The notes beneath the pieces were generated by a model. The model saw only the letters and a program-made list of their open reading frames with translations. It made no database searches and was not told the origin of the DNA. Shown piece by piece: positions 9,954-17,962 of a stretch of 64,000 nucleotides of DNA (its first letter is position 1; each line of letters opens with the position of its first letter). Source of the DNA: Ruminococcaceae bacterium YAD3003 (GTDB taxonomy: Bacteria; Bacillota; Clostridia; Saccharofermentanales; Saccharofermentanaceae); assembly GCA_900107185.1 (NCBI GenBank), contig FNPA01000008.1, forward strand, positions 62,001 to 126,000, in the 5' to 3' direction. The position numbers and the translations under genes are program-made.

Positions 9954-11078
9954 CTTGTTTGAATGTGTAACTTCAATTCCATATTTGTCTTTGCAGAAAT
10001 ATATATCACTTATAGAATGCGATAGGGCTTTCTCTACTATTTGCTCCTGATCCAGGTTACCTTCCTGAGAGAGAAATCTCTCATTTGTCTCATCGAAATG
10101 AGTAATAAATAAGGATATCTTGCGAGCTTTAGCACCATCTTTTGATACACGTTTCAGGAGTTCTTCAAAATCCGTTCTTCCAAACCTCATACTGCCCTGC
10201 CACGGATTGCTCTTATTGGTCTCATCGTAAAAATTCAGATCCTTATCCTCATTGAAAGGTCCTGCACCATGTCTTGTGATATATGTTCTGGTTACATAGA
10301 AGACTTCATCGACATTAATCCCATAACTTTGTGCCAGCATAGCGGGGTTAGCGAGTGTTGTGCAGCTCGATGTTGTATGAGGCCACAGGTCTTCCCTGTC
10401 GCTGTCCAGCAAAAGGCCCTGACCACTCTCGAAAACTATATTATCGAAGCCTCCGAGGAATGAGGTTTCATCGCTGATTACATTAACATGTTCAATAGCT
10501 CTCTTAAGATACTTGGTATATATCTTAATATCGAAATCGTAATCAGGAGAAAGCTTTCCAAAAGTCTTAAGGACATAGTTTTCTTTTATTTCCTCTAACC
10601 GTTTAACAATCTCAGCAGGCGTGCTGTTCTTAACTTCCCCCAGAGTCATTCCGAATCCGCTCTCAGTCCTTACCCTGGCTTCCCAGATACCCATTCCGCA
10701 GCTGCCGTGTTTCTTATCGCCACGCCCTGTCTCTTTCATCTGGTTTATAGCTACATCGAAAAGAAGAACTATATTAGTTTTTTCACAACCGTAGATCTGA
10801 GGAATCTCTCCAACCTTGGAAAAGTCTTCCAGTTCTTCTTCGAGCTTATATAAATCAGGATAAAACGTGCTCGCCCAGTAAGTTACAGCGCCATTAAAAG
10901 AACCGGAAGAAAGTTCGTGAAACACAAACCTTCTTCCGTCATTCTTCTCAACTGTGTGTCCTGATTGTGCGCCACCGTTATGGCGGATAACAACATTCCG
11001 GCCAGATCTTGTCAGATAATCAGTAACAAGGCCTTTGCCTTCATCGCCATAATTGGCGCCTATTACAGCGTAGTTCAT
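9951..11078 (-). CDS. Divergent, shortened adenylosuccinate synthetase (PurA) homologue
   Basis: PurA joins IMP and aspartate using GTP to form adenylosuccinate. This 375-aa protein is about 50 residues shorter than ordinary PurA. It keeps the N-terminal loop YGDEGKG with the catalytic Asp at residue 12 and the catalytic His of SGHT at residue 41. The rest of the site is altered: RHNGGAQSGHT instead of the usual GG-x-NAGHT, HGSCGMGIWEA where PurA has its IMP loop, and ESGQGLLLD and TRHGAGPF in place of EGAQG and TRVGEGPF. No good SD is seen. It starts 6 bases after the VWA gene stop, which suggests translational coupling. It is last in a three-gene unit with a kinase-like and a VWA protein, not with purine genes, so a role outside housekeeping AMP synthesis is likely. 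The substrate is unknown. Confidence 0.72.
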   Translation of the reverse strand: MNYAVIGANYGDEGKGLVTDYLTRSGRNVVIRHNGGAQSGHTVEKNDGRRFVFHELSSGSFNGAVTYWASTFYPDLYKLEEELEDFSKVGEIPQIYGCEKTNIVLLFDVAINQMKETGRGDKKHGSCGMGIWEARVRTESGFGMTLGEVKNSTPAEIVKRLEEIKENYVLKTFGKLSPDYDFDIKIYTKYLKRAIEHVNVISDETSFLGGFDNIVFESGQGLLLDSDREDLWPHTTSSCTTLANPAMLAQSYGINVDEVFYVTRTYITRHGAGPFNEDKDLNFYDETNKSNPWQGSMRFGRTDFEELLKRVSKDGAKARKISLFITHFDETNERFLSQEGNLDQEQIVEKALSHSISDIYFCKDKYGIEVTHSNK

Positions 11079-11084
11079 TAACTA

Positions 11085-11927
11085 TCAGAATATAACGTTC
11101 TTCAGCGCTTTGTTAATAATGTTTTCAACGGTTTTATCGAGGTCTCCCAAGATCTCAGAAGCCTTGATTCCCTTACATTTGCAAATAGCGGTGATAATGA
11201 TCTCAGGCAGATAAGTTATTTCAGTTTTTGAAATAAAAATCGTTCTTCCGGGAATAACGGGAGATACACCGCCGATCATGATATGGAAAAGGTTGTACTT
11301 CTCCTCGCACTCTGCAACCGCTTCATCGATCGAAAGGGTCTTATGAACATCATTGAAAATACTCTTAATATCTGATGCTTTGAGATCAGGGTGATTAGGA
11401 GCATCACCGATTGTAAATGCAAAGCCCTTCGCATTTCTCTTCTTTATTGAGTCGGTATCTGTGTGATTAGCAAGGAAATACCAGAAAAGAGCATAGTCTT
11501 CAGGTCCGTCACCGCCTCTGCCTTCGAGCCATAATTCCAAAAGCTGCTCAGCAATACGGATATCGGATTCAAACTGGGTTACCTGCAAAGGTGCATCGTC
11601 AACAACATCACCTACAGCAGCAAACATGAGCTGAGGATCAGGAATGACATTAGATGCATAAAGTTTCTTCATGAGTTCATTCAGGGAGTTCTTAATGATC
11701 TCTTCAGAAAGATAACCCATTGAACCTGTTACATCGACACCGATTGCAATAGGTGTCGAATTCGGATGCTCATCGTTATCTCTTGATTCTCTCATTGAGA
11801 TAAACTTAGGATTAAACTTATCCAGGAGCTGCTTGTTCTTAAACAGATCATTGACCGAAGATTCATCAATAGATCTCGTAGTCTTTAATCTTGACCAGTC
11901 TTTTGCAGTATAACTTCCGTAACCCAT
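11085..11927 (-). CDS. VWA-domain (MIDAS) protein
   Basis: This 280-aa protein has no signal peptide or membrane helix. A von Willebrand A fold is indicated by AIGVDVTGSMG near residue 65 (D-x-T-G-S-M MIDAS, binding Mg or Mn), an acidic AAVGDVVDDAP strand, a Gly-rich ELWLEGRGGDGPEDYALFW segment and FAFTIGDAPNHP as a later metal-site strand. The N-terminal SMRESRDNDEHPNSTP looks like a conserved leader to the first strand. VWA domains of this kind act as protein-assembly or signalling modules; in TerY-type systems they pair with kinases. It is flanked by a kinase-like protein upstream (22-nt gap) and the PurA homologue downstream. The exact function is unknown. Confidence 0.8.
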   Translation of the reverse strand: MGYGSYTAKDWSRLKTTRSIDESSVNDLFKNKQLLDKFNPKFISMRESRDNDEHPNSTPIAIGVDVTGSMGYLSEEIIKNSLNELMKKLYASNVIPDPQLMFAAVGDVVDDAPLQVTQFESDIRIAEQLLELWLEGRGGDGPEDYALFWYFLANHTDTDSIKKRNAKGFAFTIGDAPNHPDLKASDIKSIFNDVHKTLSIDEAVAECEEKYNLFHIMIGGVSPVIPGRTIFISKTEITYLPEIIITAICKCKGIKASEILGDLDKTVENIINKALKNVIF

Positions 11928-11949
11928 GATTATTTATTTCCTTTCGCTT

Positions 11950-12852
11950 TTATATATCAAGCAAATCGAACTTGTGAAAATTGTGTCCGCTGAAACCGTT
12001 CATTATTACATTGTCCCAACGTTCAAAATCTTCATATGCGTTTGAGGCAGGCTCACTATTTAAGAACTCTTCATATAATTTCGGAGGCGCGCTGGTACAG
12101 TGAATCCCTTTTATCAGTTCACGCATACCCTTCAGGTATTTCTTTTCCCTGCCTGCCGGAATAATGTTATGCCAATTATCGAGCAGGAACATCTCATGTG
12201 TTTTGGGATTAATGAACGCATCCTCTATGCTGAGATCCTGCATATCGATTTCACTGAATTCCAATAAACAGCCTATGTTCTCAAATCTGGAAATGATCCA
12301 GGCAGTTGTCTGAGGCTTTAATCCTTCCGAGAACCATTCAAGAGGATAGATGTTTTCAGCCTTATCCAAGAAGACAGCAAATGTACCATCTTCGAGTTCG
12401 CCCGCGAAATAGACGTGCGGAATATATTTATTGAGGCCCTTTATATCAGCAGACGGATACCGAATTTTGCCTAAATTGCTGATAAAAATGTCAGCTACAT
12501 CTTTGCTATCGAAAACAATTACAACTACATCTTTGCCAATGTAAACGGTTCTGCCGGGTCTGTCATAAATTGCAGAGATATATTTATCGATTACTCTGCC
12601 ATTCTTCTGCACGAAATTCTTAATGCTGCTCCCCGAAGAATAGAAACCCAGAATATCGCCATCTGAATTTACGGCATCATTATTGTATTTATCTTTTTGG
12701 AGCATCTCGTCTCTGGTCTTAAGAAAACCCTTAAAATCAGAATCAGACAAATAGACTTTCGAGCCGCAAAAACGGCAGTTCATCTCGCCTCTGGAACTGA
12801 CGCGATATTCAGAACCGCAATTATCACATCTGATATTTAATAGCTTGCTCAT
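11950..12852 (-). CDS. Zinc-ribbon protein with a possible degenerate protein-kinase-like domain
   Basis: Residues 1-35 form a clear zinc ribbon, CDNCG...CRFCG. The remainder (300 aa in total) is not a familiar family by eye. A segment near residues 205-230, with a D-L-S-x-E-D-x-x-I-N pattern then FLLDNW, resembles the catalytic loop and metal-binding Asp of a protein-kinase fold (usual HGDL...N, then IDF/IDW). A preceding strand-rich part could be a reduced N-lobe. The chain ends in an aromatic GHNFHKFDLLDI tail. SD AGGGAT precedes the ATG. A recognisable promoter sits between this gene and the upstream acyltransferase, making it first in a unit with the VWA and PurA-like genes. The kinase link is inference. 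The zinc ribbon is seen directly. Confidence 0.6.
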   Translation of the reverse strand: MSKLLNIRCDNCGSEYRVSSRGEMNCRFCGSKVYLSDSDFKGFLKTRDEMLQKDKYNNDAVNSDGDILGFYSSGSSIKNFVQKNGRVIDKYISAIYDRPGRTVYIGKDVVVIVFDSKDVADIFISNLGKIRYPSADIKGLNKYIPHVYFAGELEDGTFAVFLDKAENIYPLEWFSEGLKPQTTAWIISRFENIGCLLEFSEIDMQDLSIEDAFINPKTHEMFLLDNWHNIIPAGREKKYLKGMRELIKGIHCTSAPPKLYEEFLNSEPASNAYEDFERWDNVIMNGFSGHNFHKFDLLDI

Positions 12853-12887
12853 AGGACTATCCCTGCTTAAAAATAATTTACATAAAC

Positions 12888-12916
12888 ATTATATTACATA
12901 AACAGTGAAATGCGAA
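12888..12916 (-). promoter_or_regulatory. Promoter of the kinase-like/VWA/PurA-like unit
   Basis: On the minus strand TTCGCA (12916-12911), a 17-nt spacer and a perfect TATAAT (12893-12888) lie right after the acyltransferase stop codon. A start near 12881 leaves a short leader. This separates the three downstream genes as their own transcription unit, although read-through from upstream remains possible. Confidence 0.6.
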
Positions 12917-12918
12917 AA

Positions 12919-13794
12919 CTACCATGAACCACGGTAGCCCACACCATATGTACGGGAATAATAATCGATCCTCTGGGAGTTATTAAATTCAGGCTCATAT
13001 ATGTTCTCATCAGGATCTATGCCTACCAGAGCACATACTGCTCTATTTGCTCGGATTGTCAGATCTTTCTCACGGTCCTTGGGGTTCAGGTCGTGATCAG
13101 GAATAACAGGTTCTCCAACATGAAGAGTAAACGCTGCCAACTGGTGGAATATATTCTTTCTGATCCAACCGGGTTCACGATAAGAAAAACCCAACGGAAT
13201 TATCGGTTTATCGTTACTAACGGCAATCATAGCAGCCCCGCGCTTAAAGGGTCTTATCGGTGCATAATATTCCCACATGCTTCCTTCGGCATATATATGA
13301 AGCCATCCGTTATCTGACAGCAGTCCGCCGATTGTCTTAAGAAAGGCCTTCTGCCCTGCAACTGTATTCTCCGGAATAGGAATGCCACCGACTAATCTTA
13401 TTAATGTTCCGTTCTCTCCGTTAATGTTTTTATCCCAGGTCAAAAGATAAGGTTTGTGCGGTCTGATCGCCTTCATTACCGCGATATAATCCCACATATG
13501 AACATGGTTGCAGACGGATACTGCACCATTATCAATCAGATCCTTATATTTCTTCAGATTATCTCTTCCTTCGATCTTAAGACCGAGTCGGGCAGTCGCG
13601 ATTGGAAACACTATTACATTAAGCAGGAGTCTGACCATTTTCTGCTTAAATCTGAATCCTTTGGAATCGTCAATATAAGGATATTTCGAATCGAAAACAA
13701 AACCCCTGTCTTTATGAATCTCCAAATAATGACGATCCGTAATCTCAGGATACGGATAACGAACCGGTTTGGGATCGAAATAGTCCTTTGTCAC
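12919..13794 (-). CDS. PlsC-like 1-acylglycerol-3-phosphate acyltransferase
   Basis: A membrane-associated glycerolipid acyltransferase of 291 aa. The catalytic H-x4-D is NHVHMWD (His97, Asp102), followed by the family blocks GGIPIPEN, YAEGSMWE (EGTR-like motif lacking the usual Thr-Arg) and KPIIPLGF. A hydrophobic stretch near residues 53-68 probably anchors it. It starts with GTG at 13794 in a GTGA overlap with the preceding small gene, so the two are coupled, with GGAG upstream. The long N-terminal extension of about 70 residues and the altered EGTR motif make it unlike housekeeping PlsC. The substrate could be a lysolipid or another acyl acceptor. Confidence 0.8.
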   Translation of the reverse strand: MTKDYFDPKPVRYPYPEITDRHYLEIHKDRGFVFDSKYPYIDDSKGFRFKQKMVRLLLNVIVFPIATARLGLKIEGRDNLKKYKDLIDNGAVSVCNHVHMWDYIAVMKAIRPHKPYLLTWDKNINGENGTLIRLVGGIPIPENTVAGQKAFLKTIGGLLSDNGWLHIYAEGSMWEYYAPIRPFKRGAAMIAVSNDKPIIPLGFSYREPGWIRKNIFHQLAAFTLHVGEPVIPDHDLNPKDREKDLTIRANRAVCALVGIDPDENIYEPEFNNSQRIDYYSRTYGVGYRGSW

Positions 13795-14087
13795 AACTCT
13801 TCTCCGTTTTTAAGGAGCTGTTCCGGTATTGAATGCTTTTTTCCTTCGTATGGATCGTTACCATACTCAAACATAAGATCCTGTTTCTCTGTATCCAGCA
13901 CCTGATCCAGCTTTCTGCTGTAGTTTATATCTTCAGTAGAATATTCATAAATACTGCAGTGCGTTTCTTCTGCATTGATGTACTTTTTCAAAATCAGAGA
14001 CGTAATAAAAAGTGATATTCCGGCACTGACCAGACTCCAGAAGAAGATTGCAAAAACTATTACTATCGGCATAGGAATTCCATACAT
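13791..14087 (-). CDS. Small membrane protein of unknown function
   Basis: This 98-aa protein has one long hydrophobic N-terminal segment (about residues 5-33) and a polar, Tyr- and Glu-rich tail. No family is recognised. It lies 4 nt after the zinc-ribbon membrane protein and overlaps the acyltransferase start by 4 nt, so it is certainly part of that operon and may be a partner of one of the two. Confidence 0.65.
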   Translation of the reverse strand: MYGIPMPIVIVFAIFFWSLVSAGISLFITSLILKKYINAEETHCSIYEYSTEDINYSRKLDQVLDTEKQDLMFEYGNDPYEGKKHSIPEQLLKNGEEL

Positions 14088-14091
14088 AACC

Positions 14092-15243
14092 TTACCCCTG
14101 CCTTTTCTTTACAAATTTAAACATTTCTTCAGACTGCGCGAGACTTAATTTCTTTAAGACATTCTGTATTCCGATAAGCCCCATGGGAAATGCTGCTAGT
14201 CCGAAAATCGTTAGAGCTGATGCGGAATTATTTAACATTCCATTTATTCCGGCGTGTGAAAAAGATATTCCAGAATACAACGCGAGGCCGGTAACCATTA
14301 CAGCAGCAAATATACCGCCGGCAATCTTGTATACCTGTTTCTTTTCCCACGGTATAGTACCTACAACTTCACCTGTCTGACCATTGACCAGCACTGTATA
14401 CGGCTTATCCTGATATCTGAACGAGAAAAACCAAACAGGCATCATCATATAAACCGGATCATCATGAATATCGATCCAATAAACCGAGTCATCGATCTTC
14501 GCATTTCTGGCCGGAATTGATTTGAGCATGTGATCGGAATAGATCTTATGACATCTGTTCGCAGCAGACCCTTTCAGTTCTTCATAAGAAGTGTCTGATA
14601 TATTTGAATAGAATCCGTTAAGATAATCCTCATCAAATTCTTTAGCTTCATCAAGATTGAATGGCTCAAGCCTCATGCTGATGTTGTCGTTTAATATTTT
14701 CGATCCGTCAATCGGAACGTTATTAAATCGGATACTTCCTGCTCTTGAATAATGCTTCTTTATAGTAGTTCTTCCGACACTGATTTCACCAGTAATATAA
14801 TCTGCTTCCGTAAAATCAGCATTTAGTACCCAATACGGAACATAGATACCTCTCAGATTACTGAAAGTAGCCTTCTCCTTAACTTCCTTCGGAGTTAAAG
14901 GCGTAAAGAGTTTATTCTTTATCCTGTCGAGAGCCTGCTCCTTTGTAATCTTAAACGGAATCAATCCGTCAGGTCTTCTCTGCTTTGCTATTCTGGAAAA
15001 TACAATAGCCGGATTACCGCAATAAACACATAATGTAGATGCTTCTGTATCATTTGTAATCACTTCCGCACCACAATGACCGCATACATAGACTCTTGTG
15101 TCATAGTACTTGGAATGAGCTTCCGCATTGATATCCCGGATATCTTCAGGCCTGAAAGAACCTCCGCACGCTTTGCATTCCAACAGTTGCAAAGCCGGAT
15201 TGAATATCAGCTTGCCTGAACAATTTTTGCATAATACTGCCAT
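14092..15243 (-). CDS. TFIIB-type zinc-ribbon membrane protein
   Basis: The 383-aa chain opens with two zinc ribbons (CKNCSG...CKACGG at residues 5-27, then CGHCGAE...CVYCGNP at about 54-78). A long soluble domain follows with LIPFKITKEQA, YVPYWVLNADF and PVWFFSFRYQDKPYTVLVNGQTGEV, and two membrane helices lie near residues 308-330 and 343-363. Proteins of this build are common in Clostridia and are usually annotated only as zinc-ribbon proteins; no reaction is known. The ATG at 15243 has the SD AGGGAGGAT, which lies inside a 14-bp inverted repeat that can hide it. The gene lies 81 bp downstream of cadA, without a typical terminator between. Confidence 0.75.
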   Translation of the reverse strand: MAVLCKNCSGKLIFNPALQLLECKACGGSFRPEDIRDINAEAHSKYYDTRVYVCGHCGAEVITNDTEASTLCVYCGNPAIVFSRIAKQRRPDGLIPFKITKEQALDRIKNKLFTPLTPKEVKEKATFSNLRGIYVPYWVLNADFTEADYITGEISVGRTTIKKHYSRAGSIRFNNVPIDGSKILNDNISMRLEPFNLDEAKEFDEDYLNGFYSNISDTSYEELKGSAANRCHKIYSDHMLKSIPARNAKIDDSVYWIDIHDDPVYMMMPVWFFSFRYQDKPYTVLVNGQTGEVVGTIPWEKKQVYKIAGGIFAAVMVTGLALYSGISFSHAGINGMLNNSASALTIFGLAAFPMGLIGIQNVLKKLSLAQSEEMFKFVKKRQG

Positions 15244-15295
15244 TTTTTATCCTCCCTAATTCCGAGAGTTATTCTACTACAAGGGAGGATAAAAA
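15244..15295 (-). promoter_or_regulatory. Perfect 14-bp hairpin covering the SD of the zinc-ribbon gene
   Basis: On the + strand TTTTTATCCTCCCT (15244-15257) and AGGGAGGATAAAAA (15282-15295) are exact complements around a 24-nt loop. In minus-strand RNA the 3' arm carries AGGGAGGAT, the SD of the gene starting at 15243. No T tract follows the 3' arm, so it does not look like a terminator. A translational gate is the simplest reading. Confidence 0.65.
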
Positions 15296-15324
15296 TCATA
15301 TATTTTTGTGATTGTTGCCTGGAA

Positions 15325-17214
15325 TTACTCAATCTTTCTCATGCATCTCATAGCATTTAAAATCGCAATGATGAGAACACCGACATCTCCGAATACAGCC
15401 AGCCACATATTAGCAATTCCGAGAGCGCCGAGCACAAGGATTATTGCCTTTACTCCCAGCGCGAAAATAATATTCTCCCAGACGATCCTCATCGTCTTTC
15501 TTGCGATCTTTATGCTGTCTGCGATCTTCGACGGTTTGTCATCCATCAGGACGACATCCGCAGATTCTATTGCTGCATCAGAACCCATCGCGCCCATGGC
15601 AATTCCGCAGTCTGCACGCATCAGTACAGGCGCGTCATTGATACCGTCTCCGACAAATGCCAGCCTGCCCTTGCCGTCTTTCAGCAGTTCTTCCACTTTA
15701 GCAACTTTATCTGCAGGCAGGAGCTCTGCAAAAAAGCCCGTTAGTCCGAGCTTGCCCGCAACATTCTCTGCAACGCTCTTCTTGTCTCCCGTAAGCATCA
15801 CGAGGCGCTTAACACCGACATTCTTAAGACTCTTGATTGCTTCTTCAGAATCTTCCTTTATCTGGTCGTTGATAACGATGTGACCTAAATACTCACATAT
15901 GCCATCATCTTCTCTTGCAATGTGGATGATCGTTCCCGTCATATGGCAGTCGTGCCAGTCAGCCTTGCACATTTCCATGAGCTGGCCGTTACCGCAATAG
16001 TATGTCTTGCCTTCAACAACTGCCTTTACGCCTTTTCCTGCGATTTCCGTGACTTCGCCTATCAGGGACTTATCGATATGGCCCTCGTGGGCTCTTACGA
16101 TCGACTGTGCCACAGGATGGCTCGAGAAGCTCTCGCAGCAGGCCGCAATATCCAGAAGTTCAGCCTTGCTGATCAGGTTGGGATGAACGTCATCTACCGC
16201 AAACACGCCCTTTGTAAGCGTTCCGGTCTTATCGAATACTACCGTATCGATCTTGGACAACACTTCCATATATCCGGCACCCTTTATGAGGATACCATCC
16301 TTAGAAGCACCGCCGATACCGCCGAAGAAAGACAGCGGAACGGATACTACGAGAGCACACGGGCAGGATACTACGAGGAATACGCATGCCCTGGTAAGCC
16401 ACGTCTTCCAGACTTCACCATCACCGATCCCGAGGATCAAGGGAGGAATGATACCCAGGATAAGCGCTGCGATAACAACGATAGGCGTGTAATATCTTGC
16501 AAACTTGGTAATGAAATTTTCAACTTTAGCTTTCTTATCCGAAGCATTCTCAACGAGCTCTAAGATCTTCGATACCGTGCTCTGTCCGAACGTGGATGTG
16601 GTCCTGACCTTGATAACACCCGTAAGATTAAGCGTTCCGGAAATGACATTGTCGCTCAATGCCTTATCAACAGGCGCGGATTCACCCGTAAGAGCTGCCT
16701 GGTTAACAGAGCTCTCTCCTTCGATGATGACACCGTCTAACGGGATCTTCTCACCGGGCTTAACGATAATTATCTCACCGACTTCAACTTCATCAGGTGA
16801 TACTTCAATTTCTTCTCCGTCCCTTATCACAGTTGCACTGTCAGGTCTGATGTCCATCAGCTTTGCGATCGATTTTCTCGAACGGCCGACTGCTATGCTC
16901 TGGAACAACTCACCTACCTGATAAAAGAGCATTACCGCAGAAGCTTCAGGATACTCACCTGTTCCAAAAGCACCGACAGTTGCTACCATCATGAGGAATT
17001 TCTCATCGAAGATCTGACCATGGATCAGATTGATGAATGCAGTCTTAAGGACATCGTATCCTGCGATTACATAAGGTATTGCATAGAGTATGAGTTCAGC
17101 CCACCATGGAAGCTCGATAAAGTGCAGTGTAATTGCTATTACCGCTAGTAATGCAAGTGCAACGATTATCCTTATCGTCATTTTCTTCTGTTTTTTGGTG
17201 AGCTTATACTTCAT
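15325..17214 (-). CDS. cadA: Zn/Cd-type P1B ATPase (CadA/ZntA family)
   Basis: A heavy-metal efflux pump in the inner membrane. The 629 residues carry the actuator TGES near residue 176, the transmembrane CPC (VSCPCALVV, residues 284-286), the phosphorylation site DKTGTLT (Asp328), a mid P-domain TGDKKS and GDGINDAP. The N-terminal metal-binding HMA domain usual for this family is missing from the chain and is encoded just upstream as a free protein. VVFDKTG and VVSVPLSFFGG after CPC fit the Zn/Cd/Pb group rather than copper pumps. The start follows TTGGAG. The gene is last in the cadC-HMA-cadA operon behind a leaky hairpin. Confidence 0.9.
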   Translation of the reverse strand: MKYKLTKKQKKMTIRIIVALALLAVIAITLHFIELPWWAELILYAIPYVIAGYDVLKTAFINLIHGQIFDEKFLMMVATVGAFGTGEYPEASAVMLFYQVGELFQSIAVGRSRKSIAKLMDIRPDSATVIRDGEEIEVSPDEVEVGEIIIVKPGEKIPLDGVIIEGESSVNQAALTGESAPVDKALSDNVISGTLNLTGVIKVRTTSTFGQSTVSKILELVENASDKKAKVENFITKFARYYTPIVVIAALILGIIPPLILGIGDGEVWKTWLTRACVFLVVSCPCALVVSVPLSFFGGIGGASKDGILIKGAGYMEVLSKIDTVVFDKTGTLTKGVFAVDDVHPNLISKAELLDIAACCESFSSHPVAQSIVRAHEGHIDKSLIGEVTEIAGKGVKAVVEGKTYYCGNGQLMEMCKADWHDCHMTGTIIHIAREDDGICEYLGHIVINDQIKEDSEEAIKSLKNVGVKRLVMLTGDKKSVAENVAGKLGLTGFFAELLPADKVAKVEELLKDGKGRLAFVGDGINDAPVLMRADCGIAMGAMGSDAAIESADVVLMDDKPSKIADSIKIARKTMRIVWENIIFALGVKAIILVLGALGIANMWLAVFGDVGVLIIAILNAMRCMRKIE

Positions 17215-17254
17215 GGTCTTATCTCCAAGTGAAAAATCCTTCGATCTTTAGTTC

Positions 17255-17290
17255 AAATAAAAGGGATGCCTGAATATTTGAGCATCCCTT
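17255..17290 (-). terminator. Partial terminator between the HMA gene and cadA
   Basis: AAGGGATGC (17290-17282) pairs perfectly with GCATCCCTT (17269-17261) in minus-strand RNA, followed by UUAUUUG. The T tract is interrupted, so it is probably an attenuating terminator that makes the small chaperone more abundant than the pump. Confidence 0.6.
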
Positions 17291-17296
17291 CTATAA

Positions 17297-17515
17297 TTAC
17301 AATAATACGGTGCAGTCAGGTTCTACTTTTGCAATTGCTTTAACAGCAAGCTTTACGATCTTGTCGAATTCTGCATCATCTGCTTCCAAAGTCATCTTCT
17401 GCTTAATGAAGCTTACTTCACATGCCTTGACTCCAGGGATCTTCAGGACGGCTTCCTGCATCTTCATTGCGCAGTTAGCGCAGTCAAGATCTTCAAGTTC
17501 AAATGTTTTCTTCAT
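17297..17515 (-). CDS. Free heavy-metal-associated (HMA) domain protein
   Basis: This 72-aa protein is essentially one ferredoxin-like HMA domain. The metal site is DLDCANCAMKM (C-x2-C at residues 13-16), with the typical IPGV and later hydrophobic strands. SD AAGGAG lies 8 nt before the ATG. It sits between cadC and cadA. The DCANCA sequence is typical of the N-terminal domain of ZntA/CadA pumps, so this looks like the pump's own metal-binding domain encoded separately, acting in trans as a Zn/Cd donor or sensor. A copper chaperone is less likely given the neighbours. Confidence 0.85.
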   Translation of the reverse strand: MKKTFELEDLDCANCAMKMQEAVLKIPGVKACEVSFIKQKMTLEADDAEFDKIVKLAVKAIAKVEPDCTVLL

Positions 17516-17573
17516 AGGTGTATCTCCTTCTAATTTAAATACTATATTATGCGTTCATTTCATAACGAACGGA

Positions 17574-17903
17574 TCATTCTGTAATGTGCTCGTATCCCTG
17601 ACCGATTATGGATTTGACATGTTCGTCTGCCAGACGGTAGTAGATCGTCTTGCCTTCTCTTCTGGAAGCAACGAGATTTGCTGCCTTAAGGACCTTCAGC
17701 TGATGTGATATCGCCGACTGCGTCATCTTCAGAAGATCGGCAATTGCACATACGCACATTTCATCTTCGTAAAGCGCATACATGATCTTGATTCTTGTTG
17801 TATCTCCAAAAACCTTGAATAAGTCACCTAGATCTTGTAGGAGCTCATCACTAGGCATATCGGCTTTAATATGATTTAACAAAGCATCGTGATTATGAGG
17901 CAT
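17574..17903 (-). CDS. cadC: ArsR/SmtB-family metal-responsive repressor (CadC-like)
   Basis: A winged-helix dimer that represses the efflux operon and releases DNA on metal binding. The 109-aa chain has VFGDTTRIKIMYAL, the metal-binding helix EMCVCAIADLL (C-x-C as in CadC), the recognition helix TQSAISHQLKVLKAANLV and wing RREGKTIYYRL. A His/Asp-rich N-terminus (MPHNHDALLNHIKAD) may add ligands. ATG at 17903 is chosen because AAGGAGAT precedes it; a longer in-frame start at 17945 would lie inside the operator and has no SD. The gene is first in the cadC-HMA-cadA operon, directly behind its promoter and operator. Confidence 0.9.
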   Translation of the reverse strand: MPHNHDALLNHIKADMPSDELLQDLGDLFKVFGDTTRIKIMYALYEDEMCVCAIADLLKMTQSAISHQLKVLKAANLVASRREGKTIYYRLADEHVKSIIGQGYEHITE

Positions 17904-17924
17904 ACCGGCATCTCCTTCCCGCTC

Positions 17925-17950
17925 AACATATGAACAATTGCTCATATGTT
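17925..17950. promoter_or_regulatory. 12-2-12 SmtB/CadC operator
   Basis: Half-sites AACATATGAACA (17925-17936) and TGCTCATATGTT (17939-17950) are separated by AT and match as an inverted repeat at 11 of 12 positions. This is the classical layout of ArsR/SmtB-family zinc or cadmium operators. It lies just downstream of the predicted start of transcription and just before cadC, so the repressor would control its own operon. Confidence 0.85.
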
Positions 17951-17962
17951 CATTTGTTCATT

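Noticed and set aside
15244-15295. An intrinsic terminator between cadA and the zinc-ribbon gene
   Set aside because: The 14-bp stem is followed by A residues and not T residues on either strand after the 3' arm.
17904-17945. An N-terminal extension of the CadC-like repressor
   Set aside because: The longer start lies inside the operator and lacks an SD, while AAGGAGAT precedes the ATG at 17903.
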